DNA of 64,000 nucleotides from Isoetes taiwanensis. Taxonomy: Eukaryota; Streptophyta; Lycopodiopsida; Isoetales; Isoetaceae. Below the pieces are notes generated by a model that was not told the origin of the DNA, did no database searches, and saw only the letters and a list, made by a program, of their open reading frames with translations. This document shows positions 1-11,073 of this stretch, piece by piece (the first letter of the stretch is position 1; each line of letters starts with the position of its first letter). The DNA lies in assembly GCA_021234155.1 (NCBI GenBank), contig JAJEKV010000056.1, forward strand, positions 3,455,330 through 3,519,329, in the 5' to 3' direction. The position numbers were made by a program, and so were the translations under genes.

Positions 1-3000
1 AGCGTCACGTCATGCATATGGCGGATTGGATGATACAAAGTTTAATGGCACATTTCTATTAGTGCTAAATGCTTTGTTCCATTGCATTTAACACATTTAA
101 TTAAATCCCCTTCAACCCCCTTTGTGGTTTGGGTGCATATTCACACGAGGGTTACTTGAGACTGTGAGGCATCGGATGGGCATATTTGCCCTTTATTCCA
201 AGATCACGGACCATACACATAGCGATCCTGGATTTTGTGGGGTATGCATGTACAAGTTTTGTATCATATATTAAAAGTTTCCAAAATACTATAAGATTTG
301 AGGAGAATGTACTTAATGAATTGTTAATTTTGTACATGTATTGTAAATATATTTTTGGGGCTCTCATTGCCCTCGTAACTACTTGTGAATATGCACCCAA
401 ACCAAAGGGGTTTAAGGGGATTTTAATTAAAATATGTTCATCTAATAGTTTAATGTTAATAATATTCTTGGTAGTTGTGTGTTGATTGTTATATTAAAAA
501 ATTTGGGCCCGCCGGGCCTAATACCGCAAACAAGAAGAACCTAACTAGCATGAAACATAAATAAAGCCGATTACCACTAGTTCAAAGGAAATCCAGCTAT
601 CAAAATAAATGCCCTTCTATTATGCTTTGCACATTGTCATGCATATGCTGGTGCATATGGTAACATGTGCTTTAGTATCAATACAAGCTGTTTGCCATAG
701 CAAGCATTCATAAGCATATGGCATATGCAAAACAAATTTAATTCTCTGAAGAGGAGCATGAATCTGGAAGAAATGGCAATCATAGCGGCATTGGCATCCA
801 CAAATAGCACAATAGGATCAAAACAAGATTTAATTTGCCAATGTCATCCAGGAAGCGCCAAGATTGCAAATTCTTCTCTGGGAAAACCCACATTTATGCT
901 TAATGTCATAGTAGTTTATAACAAAGTTGGGCAATCCCTAATGGATTTGTTTCTAGAGAGCAAGAGAAACAAAATCTAATGAATTATAAACCATCAAAGC
1001 TATTACAATTTGCCTGGCGACTTCCGGTCTTGGAGTTTGTGCACTCTTGAAGAAGGCCCAAGCAGGTGTGTTTGGGTATAAGGCATACTGCTTCTTTTGC
1101 ATCATCTTTGAGGACATGATTGCACAGTGCAGCGACACTTGGTTGCTTTCGATCCTTGTCAGGTCCCTTAGCAATCTCTGGCCCGATAACAACAAACACA
1201 CATTCAGCAGACAAATTATGCGGAAAAAAAATGCACCCACAATGAAATATCTGGCATTATGAAAGTGCCCTACCTTTATTATGCCGGGAATGTCTATCTC
1301 CAGATCCAGTATCCTTAAGTGGTGGCACGAAAAGGATCTTGAGCCGTTGACTTCCCTCCAATTTTACTACAGCTCTTTCGGGGATTTTTACGCCCCAAAT
1401 ATCTTCTCGGACAAAGATTAGCCTCTTTTGTTTCAGCGATAAGCTTCTGTTTCTTTCGAATGGCCTCTTTTGGAAGTGTTAAATTTCTTTGTCGCTCTAG
1501 TTATGCATGGTTTATCCAGGATCAAACCGAAACTCTTCCTAATCTACATGGGCTAGGGTTTTGCCGGCTTGTAGTTGTCAATCCGCGGTATGGCGGTTAG
1601 CTACTGTTTCTACCTGGCGTTTTGGTCGTGAGGCCAGAAAGCCTAGATCTGCAATTTCGAGAAGGGCTTCATGGAGTAATGTCAAATCTCTGGGGATCTA
1701 AATCTTTGGTATTTTATTACATGATTCCCCAGATCATAAATTTTCCTTCCGACTGGCCAATACGGAAAAAAGCCCATGCAAAATTGGGTTGGGTGAATAT
1801 GGAGATTAGGCCAATATTAGGGTTCTTGAGGCAGCTTCTCTGTGGGAGTTTGGAAAGACCCACAAACCACTCTGATTGCATTTAGCATTGATTACGATTT
1901 TCAATTGTGGGTTTCCTTCTCTTGATGCAATCACACCTTGGGCTTTAAAGAATTTGCAGTTGCTCCCAAGCTTACAGTTCTTGAAGATCGATTTGCTCTG
2001 AATTAGGGTTCTTGAAGTTTTTGACTCTAGCGGCTTGCGAGGAATAGTCGCTCAGAGGCAGATCGGCATCTACAAACCATGTTGCGATTGATTGTTTGAT
2101 CACTCTGATTTTCGCCATAAGCCGTCACGTATTCTTAAGCTGAAAGCGGCCGGTCCGAGTATTTTTTTTTAAGTAGGTGCTTAAGAGCCTCCCTTTATAC
2201 ATATTAGCCATGGAAGGGCCTTCAAAGAAGGAGAGGTCTTGGCGGGAAAAATATTGCCCTTTTCTAACACAATCACTTTGAATCTGTTTGCAAGCTCCCA
2301 CCTGCCACTCCTCAAAACTTGATCAAGATCGCGGGCCACAATTCACGTCGCCAATTTATCTCAATTTCTCACAGATTTGCCCATTTAAATTCAACCCCTT
2401 TTTGATTTCAAACATGCAGCGGATCTTCCTTGCGGGATTGAACATCAAGTCTTTGCATCTTCAAAGCGGCCTTTTCCATCATGAATTCCATCAAATCGCC
2501 AGCGGGCCATGCTGCGGCGGATATACCACATGCCAAATCCGGAACCCTAATATCAACACAAAACTATTAGAAAACCAAAAATATAATATTTGAAATGAAC
2601 CTAAAACAATAAAAGCCCGCAGCCACCACGATTTTCCTCTTCTTTAAAATCAATGGCTAACAAATGGAGTGCACTCTAAATGCCGTTTAATGCGTCCAGC
2701 ATTAGATAAGCGAGTGAAATCATATGAAAACCATGCCAAAAAGCGTTACAAAACACAAAAGAAACCCACATTATAATGCTACATATTGATATACAAAGGA
2801 GAAAATGTGAGATCTGATGTGAGGCATGCCTTGCCGTGTTACTACGTAAGCCGATGAACAATGATAAGACAACCAAATGATATTGGCTTCCATGGTGTAA
2901 TTACTTCGGAGTGGTCGGGTTAGTCAATTGATTCTTTACGGCTAGTTCAAGTGAATGTGGTTTAATTTGATACTGTTACACTCCTTAAGATTTAGCTTTC

Positions 3001-3028
3001 CAAATGCTATAGATTACTCAGTTGTACT
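1..3028. other. Spacer, no identified gene
   Basis: AT-rich spacer without a recognisable gene. On the minus strand, about 1273-1440 can be read in one open frame containing REDIWGVKIPERAVVKLEG and ends at a GT (minus strand) that could be a splice donor. A second open minus frame lies at 984-1214. I cannot match either to a known family, and both could be chance reading frames. Confidence 0.4.
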
Positions 3029-3040
3029 CCTAAGGTCATT

Positions 3041-3785
3041 TTTTTTTTTTTGAAGAGCGTGTTTTACTTCGCAATATTATACACTCAAAATATTACAAAG
3101 TACTTCGAGTAAGAAATGTCCTGACATCAATCCTTTTTAGATGATCACTCCATATTGGAAGTTTAATGCGATCGGACCAATTGGAGATCACAAGAGAAAC
3201 AATTATACAACTTCTTACCGAATTTCTTGAAGCACCACGAGAAGAAATATGCTTATCATAAAGACCTTTCTTAGCCGGCTTCCATCACGAGTCCATATTA
3301 GCCAAGACTTTGCCATGTGAAGTACGAATCCTTTTAGAAGCGGTCAGTTTGGATAAATGCAAAGAAGTCTTGACTATCGAATGCTCCAAAGAGAATCACG
3401 GCCGAGGACCTAAGACTGCACAAATTTCTGCACACAAGTATAAAAGCGGTGCTCAATGTTTCAATGCACGCTCACATTAGGCAAAGTGGGCTTACTCTAG
3501 GCTTAAAGATGAACCATCTCATTAACTCTCAAAGGCGATGAATCACACCTTAAAGTAGAACGTTTACCTTTGGAGGGATTATATTTAGACCAAACAAAGG
3601 TTCGGATGGATTGCCATTGAGAAGGCAAAGTCGTAAGTGCCATTTCGAGAAGGTGGTAGAAATCTTGGGGAGGTATGATCTGTAGCATGAACTTACTAGC
3701 TTCTTGCCTTCTTTAATACCTTGAACAAAGTTCGGCATCTCTTGTCACCAGCAGCCTAGCAATTAAAGGAAGGCGCTACATAAGC
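3041..3785 (-). mobile_element. 5'-truncated LINE (3' end with poly(A) and TSD)
   Basis: The plus strand shows a T run at 3041-3051, which is a poly(A) tail if the element lies on the minus strand. The 12-base word CCTAAGGTCATT occurs immediately before it (3029-3040) and again just beyond the other end (3786-3797), forming a perfect target-site duplication. The minus strand contains broken coding stretches, for example around 3320-3480, that weakly resemble the C-terminal zinc-knuckle region after the reverse transcriptase of plant LINEs. The domain match is weak; the tail and TSD are strong. The element is an incomplete copy that could not move by itself. Confidence 0.7.
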
Positions 3786-3797
3786 CCTAAGGTCATT

Positions 3798-4110
3798 ATT
3801 GAGTTGTTTCTACTTGCATACTTTAATAGTTAGAATAGAACTTATGTTATTGAATAGCAAAATTTATCTAGTAAAATTTGATTCCCGATCTTTAGTTACA
3901 ATATTTCCAAAGCTTTGCATTCAATAAGCTTGTAGAAAGCTTGTTAATGGAAAGATTACTTACTACTCTTTCCTTTTTATATACTTCAATATCCCTAGGC
4001 AAAAATTCGCCTTAGGTACTATGTTCAAACTTTTAGGAAAGAAAATATTCGCCACCATATCTATCTTCTAAAGTATGAAATTCGCCAAGTGTTCTAAACT
4101 TACTCGGTTA
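3798..4110. other. Spacer, nothing recognised
   Basis: AT-rich sequence between the LINE target duplication and the hairpin repeat. No coding or repeat signal was seen. Confidence 0.4.
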
Positions 4111-4205
4111 AAATTTTTGGGTTGCCCCTAAGGGGGCAAACCCTTGTTTATGTGGGTGTATGGCATATTCTAGGTATATATCAATATATACCCGGAATAT
4201 GCCAC
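4111..4205 (+). repeat. Hairpin repeat, copy 1
   Basis: A hairpin at 4119-4143 has one arm GGGTTGCCCC and the other arm GGGGCAAACCC, preceded by a T run. A second imperfect inverted repeat follows at 4161-4204, from TGGCATATTC to GAATATGCCA. Related hairpins occur at 14682-14703 and 60540-60561. The copy at 60.5 kb lies in the opposite orientation and shares the following GTTTATGT and a nearby GGCATATT palindrome, so this is a dispersed family, probably the end of a small non-autonomous DNA element. No second terminus was found. Confidence 0.5.
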
Positions 4206-4439
4206 TGACTGCTAAAAACCCACTGCTGGGGGTAAATGCCAGGTCAACTATGTTCTGGTTAGCCAATGTGGAAACCTGGTAACCGGTGCGGGCAGAAATT
4301 CTCTCGCCCAATCGTCCGGCATGCCAGTGCGTCTCCTTATCAATTTTTCTCCTCCCAAATCTCTGGCCACTTTATCGAGCTTGCGGATTTCTGACTAGTT
4401 TATCTTACTGGCGGATTTGTTATGCTGATCCAGGGTGCA

Positions 4440-4690
4440 GGCACCGAGAGGGCTTAATGAAATTACTCCTCATATGTGGATCACATTAAGTTCTATGCTG
4501 GTCAATATGGTAAGCTTTATCTGATATGGTTTGGCCATGAATCGAGGATTACTTTCGAAGATCCGGATATGGCGACGGAGGTTCTGTCTAAGCAAGCTGG
4601 GCATTTTGGAAGGAGCCCCTTTTCGCATCAAATGGAGAGGATTGGGCGCTTCTTAGATCCGGGGACGTCTTCTGGGCCTATCATGCTTGC
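4440..4690 (+). pseudogene. Cytochrome P450 N-terminal fragment (CYP72-clan type)
   Basis: Reading + codons with one frame correction near 4475 gives a stretch containing NEITPHMWDHIKFYAGQYGK and then LIWFGHESRITFEDPD and EVLSKQAGHFGRSP. This is the region after the proline-rich hinge of plant P450s of the CYP72 clan, where YG..WFG..PR and a DPD/E..VL block are typical. In the family this block lies far upstream of the heme-binding cysteine motif. Nothing matching the I-helix, K-helix ExxR or heme loop was found downstream, so only about 80 of some 500 residues are present. A related exon could lie outside what I can recognise; the identity is fairly safe, the subfamily is not. Confidence 0.65.
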
Positions 4691-5942
4691 ATCGGCCTGA
4701 TTATTTGCGGCGAAGTCGAGGTACCCTACCAGGCTTACAGATCCGACCTCTCAAATTTGTTGTGATTCTAATACATTGTTCTGGTAGTTTCTTATTTCCC
4801 GCATTTTGCTAAGAGATTCATCTAAGTTATCTCGATCTTATGTTAACACTTTACCAGAATCAACCAACCAGGTCAGTTTTTCCACTTCAAAGCCCATCCA
4901 CGACTCTTTTTTGTCGCCCCTATTCTGCTGCCCTCTGTTTCGTCGCCCAGCTTCCATGCTTCCAGCCGATTTGCTTCCATGCTTCCGCTTATACTGAAAC
5001 TCAACCAGATGGGGATCGGCCTGTCTTCTTCTGCCCTTTGTGTGAGGGGTACGTTTGCCTGGTATCCCTCCTAGATAAAGTACTTGAGAAGGTATTGTAT
5101 ACTCTGTTGCTTACTGTACTATGTACATCCATAATAACTAACAAAAACATAGTAGAAAATATGCATCTGTGGGGCACTTCTACTTTTGTAAATATGTAGC
5201 CGAAGCCAGTAAGGATCCATATGTAGATACAGCAAGATAAGCAGTTAAGACATTGCTATGCTTCGTTTGTCTGATAGAACTGTTTTCCTTGTACTTTTTG
5301 GTCTAGCATTTCACCACTGTAGAACTAACCGGATCACAAATTGCTCCAGGTTGTGTAACTAGGGTAGATCTTATGTATGATATTGATAATGCTGAAACGT
5401 CTGAACTGTATCATTTTTCATGTTAAAAGGCCTATATCCAGAGTCAATTTCTCTAGATGTAATAGTTGATTATTTTTATCTAACCTGGAACTTCGGTAAA
5501 GCTTATTCGTAATTTTGAAGTGGATATTGGCATCCATGTCTTAAGCATCACATGGACTGTTAAAACGTTGTACATTCTGGTTGTCTACAGGAATCACGAT
5601 GCCTGCTTCAGGGAGTGGACTAGGTAATAAAATGGTTGATCTTGGCATGATCGTCGTTTGGAAGCATCGGACAAAGCCATTCATTTTTCCTGGTTAGGCC
5701 AATTCCACCCTCTCATGTATATAATTTGACATTTGAATGTATCTCTCTGAAATTTTGTTTCTCACTTATGTACTTGCTAAATTAGTTATGCCCGGTAAGC
5801 ACAGAGTATATAATCTACTTAGAGAACACCTCATGTTCTTACGATATTTTAGTCATCTTACGTGGATTGTTAGGCATTCCTTTCAATTCAATCTAGATTG
5901 CCAGAATCTTCGTACTATTATGATCTATTTTATTTGTTTCAG
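4691..5942. other. Spacer or unrecognised upstream exons
   Basis: No supported gene. This is where the FAD-binding N-terminal exons of the oxidoreductase at 5943-8016 should lie. No GxGxxG nucleotide-binding segment could be read in any frame. A short stretch at 5591-5624, flanked by AG and GT, could be a small exon, but its product is not recognised. Confidence 0.35.
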
Positions 5943-8016
5943 GTATCTAAATCGTTAGTAGATGCATTAGATCCAGGAGAGGTGGGAAATTCTTTGAGCA
6001 AACCGCGAGTCATGGAGATTGATGGTAGAAAGGTGGAAGTCACAGCAGGGCTACTGTTACAGCCAATGCTGTGGTGATGGCGACCAATTCTCCCACTGAA
6101 TCATGACTTGCTAGTACATGCTCGTCAGTTACCAACCCGCACATGCGTTGTTGGGCTAAAAGTTCAAGGAATTCTGTCAAGTAAGAAGTATTTTTCTCCT
6201 GTCATTATATGTACTTTTTAGGCTGGTCTTTGATGTTTGGCTTTCAAGGGCAAATGGAGGTTATGTTCCTAAGATGCTGATGTAATCTAGCATAGGAAGT
6301 CCCTTAAATATATTTATTATGAAATGACAGCCAATATTTTTAGTAGCATTTGATCTATATGTATGTTTTAGGGCTGAAACATTTGTTTGGATGTGCAGCT
6401 AACAGGAGAGCACAATGGTGGGATCATGAAAGACCCTACCATTATGTTAGGCTTGAACAAGGATAATTATGATGCAGTACGGTAGTAGGTGGAGAGGACA
6501 CTGACACTGGGATGAAAACATCGGTTGGGGAAGATCCTTATGCTGCATTGACAGACTGGGCAAGAGAAAAAAAGGTGGACAATGGCTGGGGATGTTTTGT
6601 ACAAGTGGACAGGACAGGTGTGAGTTTTAGTCACTTGCTTTGTTTGTACATGCAAGTATATAGTAGTGATCAATTCAAGTGAGTTCCTGCTTAGGATAAT
6701 AAAAGTGTCCATGGATGGCAAATTTTTTAGAACACTAGATTACTACTAATTCATACTTCTGGATTACAATATTATAGGAAAGTAGTTCTTGAACTTAAAG
6801 TTTCTAAGTAACCATATGATAAAATTTAGTTTTGAGTTTTGGGCCGGATAATATCCACCTTATTGGTTGAACCCTTGTCTGGCGGGGAACAGTATATTGT
6901 AACTGAGTAAATGGCTTTGAAGATAGATATAGCTTTAAATTGTGTTTTCTCTTTTAACATCCTCTTTCGGCTTGCAATTTTTAGGCGATAGTGGACAAAG
7001 GGATGACTGAAGGTTTTCTGAGTGCAGGTATTTTGATAAAGGATATGATACTGGAGTGGACCAAGGGATGACTGAAGGGACAATTGCAGGTATTTTGATA
7101 AAGGATATGATACTGGGACACCTTAACCCTTGGGAAAATGTTTATGCACCTCGAAGGGGATTGCGTTAAAACAAGTATGGAGTCTGTCTTGGAGGAATTA
7201 AGCCCATCAGGTTTATGAACATGCCATCTTTAGTCTCTAATCATGTGTTTTGTTGTATATATTCACAAACTCATGAATGTTCAGTCTGTCGGCAGGACTT
7301 TGTGGCCTAATTACGGGCACTAAAATTTTGCTGGATAATTGAATTTATTTCTCTGCAAGCTTGCTTTTCTATGCTTTGATAAGAGAGATAGATAGAGCTT
7401 TCTGTGCATACCAGAAGATTGATAGAAATCTCTTGTAATAAAATTACCACATTAGTGACATCTCATAGTCACTGTATATTTTACTGTATTAAATTTAACT
7501 ATATGGATATTATGCACGGATACAAAGGTCGCATTCCCTATCTTGGTAGTGAGTCTGTAGGCATGGAAGATTTACATCCAGGAGCTGGAGCTGTTATTCA
7601 GAAAGGGTTGCATAAGCTTGCTGTTTACAAAGATGATAATGGAAAGACACACTGCCATTCAGGTAATAACTTAATGCGTTTGGAGTATGGAGATTTGCGT
7701 CAATTATATTGTTTAGTTAGTGCTACAGACCTCAAGCAGAGCTTAAAATTTGATTATTCTGCATGGCTGATCAATGCATTCCTGAAAATATTGTCTATTT
7801 CATTTCTTAAAACAACCATACTCTCAATACTCTAGTTGATTGTGCTAACTGAATTCTTGCCTCAAATTTGCAGCCATATGTCCTCACATGAAATGCATTC
7901 TCAAATGGAATCCTATTGATAGTACTTTCGATTGCCCTTGTCATGGCTCAATATTTGATCCATATGGGCGTGTCATAGACGGACCCACAAAAGCAGATCT
8001 ATTTCCACCTCCTTAA
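5943..8016 (+). CDS. FAD-dependent oxidoreductase with C-terminal Rieske domain (5' part missing)
   Basis: Fusion of a DAO-type FAD oxidoreductase with a Rieske [2Fe-2S] domain, as in bacterial YhfW-like proteins and some plants; the substrate is unknown. Exons seen: 5943-6180 (after frame correction, TVTANAVVMATNSPT, then LPTRTCVVGLKVQG); 6399-6617 (PYHYVRLEQG, VGGEDTDTG, DPYAALTDWAREK, then MAGDVLYKWTGQ); about 6840-6912 (GGEQYIVT); about 6985-7210 (GMTEGTIAGILIKDMILG, NPWENVY); about 7541-7662 (HPGAGAVIQKGLHKLAVYKD); and 7874-8016. The last two exons are intact and join as HCHS-A-ICPH. They keep the Rieske ligands CPH and CPCH and end with TAA at 8014-8016. Earlier exons carry one-base shifts (for example near 6053 and 6110) and an in-frame tandem duplication. 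No FAD-binding N-terminus was found. It may be a damaged copy, or a gene with assembly errors. Confidence 0.75.
6994..7118 (+). repeat. Tandem duplication inside an oxidoreductase exon
   Basis: Two adjacent units of about 62 bp start with GTGGACAAAGGGATGACTG and GTGGACCAAGGGATGACTG. Both continue through a GCAGGTATTTTGATAAAGG segment to a GATACTGG end. They differ mainly at the middle, TTTTCTGAG against GACAATT. The second unit reads cleanly as the conserved GMTEGTIAGILIKDMILG segment; the first is the variant copy. The duplication would add about 20 residues near the end of the FAD domain if both units were translated. Confidence 0.85.
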
Positions 8017-9194
8017 GATCAGCTGTTTGTAATTCAATTTGTAAATATTATTGAAATTTGTAAGTCAAAGCTGTTACACATTTGTTTTAACATTCTTGAA
8101 ATCCACAAGAATGTCCTTGTGTGTTTATATCGATGGGATGGATTCCTTTTTTTGGGAGTGGGGTCTTCCTAAACGTGGCATACAAATAGGTGAGCATTTA
8201 GCACTTTGGAAGTCTACTTGCCACATAAGTTCAAACGAATCTACAATGGAGACCATATTGTATGGTCACTAACTTTAGGAAGTCCAGTAAAGCTGGCCGA
8301 GGGCTTGAAAATAGTACATAACAAGTAAAAATGCCGCTAAACCGCTTTAGCAGGATCGTCAAATTTTTCTCAGATTTCCTTAACATTGGAGGGAAAGTGA
8401 CGAGGCTTACACTGCTATGAGAGGCGATGAAATGTCACAAAAGGAATTTGATAAATTAGCCGCGTTCCAGTGATTATTATCTGGCTTGGCAAGGTAATGT
8501 ATTTGATGTCGCCGCGTTTGATGATTATTATGCCAGCTGAGTAGTGGCATTCTACGGGATGGTGTGCTAAGGTGCTATCTTGAATGGCGATTTTTCCATC
8601 TCTTATCATTTATCAGTACGAGGATTTTTTTAAGTAACTAGCCTTGCATTCTGACTTATAGTTTCTCCTTATGTTTTTTTTTTTTGTCAAAGTCACGTTA
8701 TATTTGTATTCTGGAATAATATATAGTTTCTTCTTATGTTTACCCAAAATCTGAATGAAATGCAAGTTTACGGTTTTGCGGAGTCCTAGACATCTTAGAT
8801 ATTGTAAGACATCTTATGTTAAATTGAGGTCACGTTATAATTAACATGTGATGTTGGATGCAGTTTTGAAATCATGCTCAAGCCCAATTATGAAATATAG
8901 TGTTGTTTTAGATGCGCCATATACTCTATTTTAACATGAGCTCTAAACTGGGCTGGAATTACATGTCACAAACCCGGGCACCTCAGAGCCCTAAGCATCA
9001 AAGCGTCCAAATTAAAGCAACCCACGAGAAGGTGTAACACACAAAGAATGCATCAATCTGGAGCAAAGTATAGCAACCGAGTTCCCGCAAAAGCGGTGTA
9101 CTAGCATAAGTTATTCTTTGATTGCATTTTTCGCATTTGCATGCTCTACCACAGGCAATCAGATGGGTTGTAAGAAAAATATAATAAGACAAAT
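8017..9194. other. Spacer with one tiny insertion-like block
   Basis: No gene seen. At 8657-8741 two near-identical 20-base words, TATAGTTTCTCCTTATGTTT and TATAGTTTCTTCTTATGTTT, flank about 45 bases that begin with a T run on the plus strand. This is what a very short, 5'-truncated retrotransposed piece on the minus strand would leave. Confidence 0.4.
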
Positions 9195-9280
9195 AGATAC
9201 AATAGAAAAAAGGAATCACATTGGCTCATTGTTTTATTAATTAAAGCAATGTTATTAGAGCGTTAGATAGATTTGTGGAA
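9195..9280 (+). repeat. tRNA-box (SINE-like) repeat, copy A
   Basis: Contains TTGGCTCATTG followed by TTAATTAAAGCA and TTATTAGAGCGTTAGAT. It aligns with copies at 32880-32950 and 33225-33316. The shared core TTAGCTCATTGGTT resembles a tRNA D-arm, the Pol III A box. A short GGTCGAGTCG-like B-box candidate appears downstream at about 9331. Copies share no clear ends, so membership in a SINE family is an inference. Confidence 0.4.
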
Positions 9281-10307
9281 GTTGAGTCCTGCGTATTTTA
9301 TATTATAAAATGGCCAGGTATTTTGGTGGAGGTCGAGTCGCTTTTATTTCATATTATAAAGCCTTAGAAGTACTTGTATTTACGGGGTGGGGCCTAGCCC
9401 TCACTTTGAACTATCACATAACCTTCTACAACTGAATTTTTTGTGCAAGTGATTATATATCAAACAAGCTATAGAATTCAACAACACATCACGGACCAAT
9501 AAGTTATGGCTCAAGCACTCTTACATCATGTTGATACCATTCTTACACCATATCAATGAAATTCTAGATTAGCACTCTTGGTCTTGGCCATCCAGATCGA
9601 ACTTAAACCATAAGCGCATACATTGCCCACACAATATCAATGCTCATATACTTAAGCGCGATTTCTATATATAGGCCCTTGACCCTCGTCTTGTGACCTG
9701 CTTGTTCTTAAGAAACCTACAGTGGAATTAATTAAGTCACCCTTCCATCCGCTGGAGGTGCTTCAAACTTTTTGTTTGGCGGGACATATTTGCATTCTTT
9801 CTATTTTGGTTCTACTTGGCTAGGTCTTACGAGAATGTTGGTGGTAGCTTCTCATTAAGTTTTCCTCAACCCAAGAGGGTAAGGGTTTTTTAAATCCAGA
9901 TGAGAGAACGCCATGGAGTTTTTCTCCATAGCTTTTCTTGCAGGCATGGTAGATGGTTCATCTTTGATCTTGTCTTCTTGACTTTGTTATGCTCTCGATG
10001 ATTGTCTGCTTTTGGAGCATTTTTTGTTTTCAAGTTTTTAAGAAATCTCTCTACCTAGTAGGGGCACCGTTTTATCTTCTTAGCGTTTTAAAGCTCAGTA
10101 GGCATGCGCCGTTTCTTGGCCACTTGGTTGTGTTATAGGGCCCATCCTAGGAATGAATATTTATGGGTCAATCATAATGCATCTTCTATTTAGGCTTACT
10201 TGTGACATATGTGATAGCATTTTTGAACTCAATCGAGTATATTGATTGCTTAAATTATGATGTAATGCCATGTTCTAATGGATATATTGGCATCTTTTGC
10301 ATACATT
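9281..10307. other. Spacer, nothing recognised
   Basis: Low-complexity AT-rich sequence. The block ending TATTATAAA is partly repeated at 9300-9365. No coding family was identified. Confidence 0.35.
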
Positions 10308-10640
10308 CTTTTTCTTTTTTTGGAAGGACGAGAGATGTATTCATTAAATCATGAAAACAAGTACATGAGACTGAGGTACAAGTTTAAAACCCGGAGGAAA
10401 AATAGTCCCTAAACCTTGTAGCCTCAGTTCTATGACCAAGATAAGCCTCATATTCTAAATCACCAATATAAACTACTAGAGATCGTTTCTGTCGAGTTGC
10501 CTTCTTAAGAGAGACTGTTTTCCAGCCATCATTCTAATTGATGATACTCTTAGACTGCTGAAGGAAATAGCAAAAGACATAATTGCACAATGGGACATCT
10601 TAACATCTAATAAATCTGAACAGGATGAACCACATCTAGA
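10308..10640 (-). mobile_element. Possible LINE 3' end
   Basis: The plus strand shows an interrupted T run at 10308-10321 followed by GGAAGGACGAGAGATGTATT. On the minus strand this reads as an AATGAATACATCTCTCGTCC-type 3' untranslated end running into poly(A), a layout common in plant LINE copies. No target-site duplication was found, and no reverse-transcriptase motif can be read in the body, so this is only a likely tail. Confidence 0.4.
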
Positions 10641-10718
10641 ACTAATCGACACACAAGCATATCATAAAATTTGCCAGCGTTCTAGACATGCCGCGCCAAC
10701 CAATTGGAGCCGAGCCGT

Positions 10719-11073
10719 CTAGGCGTTTATGAGTAGTGGCTTCTACCCATTTATCTTTGGTGTCTGGGAGCGCCCCATAAACATTCAAAGGTCGAATACT
10801 TTCGAGCCGTCTCCCATGGGTCCGTGCGATCTCCCACTGGGAGCTATGCTCGTCCACAGGCATCCTGGCCACCATAGACTACACCATCCCATGGTGTCGA
10901 GATCAAGTCGACCTACCGTCCAAGCGGTGTGCAGGTCATACTTGCCCCATGGAGACTTCAGTACAGACCACTTTCACGATGCCAAATGTAGCGTTCTAAG
11001 CGGCATGCCCTTAACCAAGCTGGGCAAAGCCCAGTCTAAGCGTTTATGAGTAATTAAACTTCTACCCATTTAT
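10719..11073. repeat. Block bounded by direct repeats
   Basis: Two near-identical words, about 36 and 40 bases long and each running from TAGGCG/TAAGCG TTTATGAGTA to TTCTACCCATTTAT, lie at about 10718-10753 and 11034-11073 and bound a less AT-rich segment. Part of that segment (about 10766-10822, including TCGAATACTTTCG and CCCATGGGTCC) recurs at 11425-11482. The segment is therefore a modular repeat. No transposase was seen. Confidence 0.5.
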
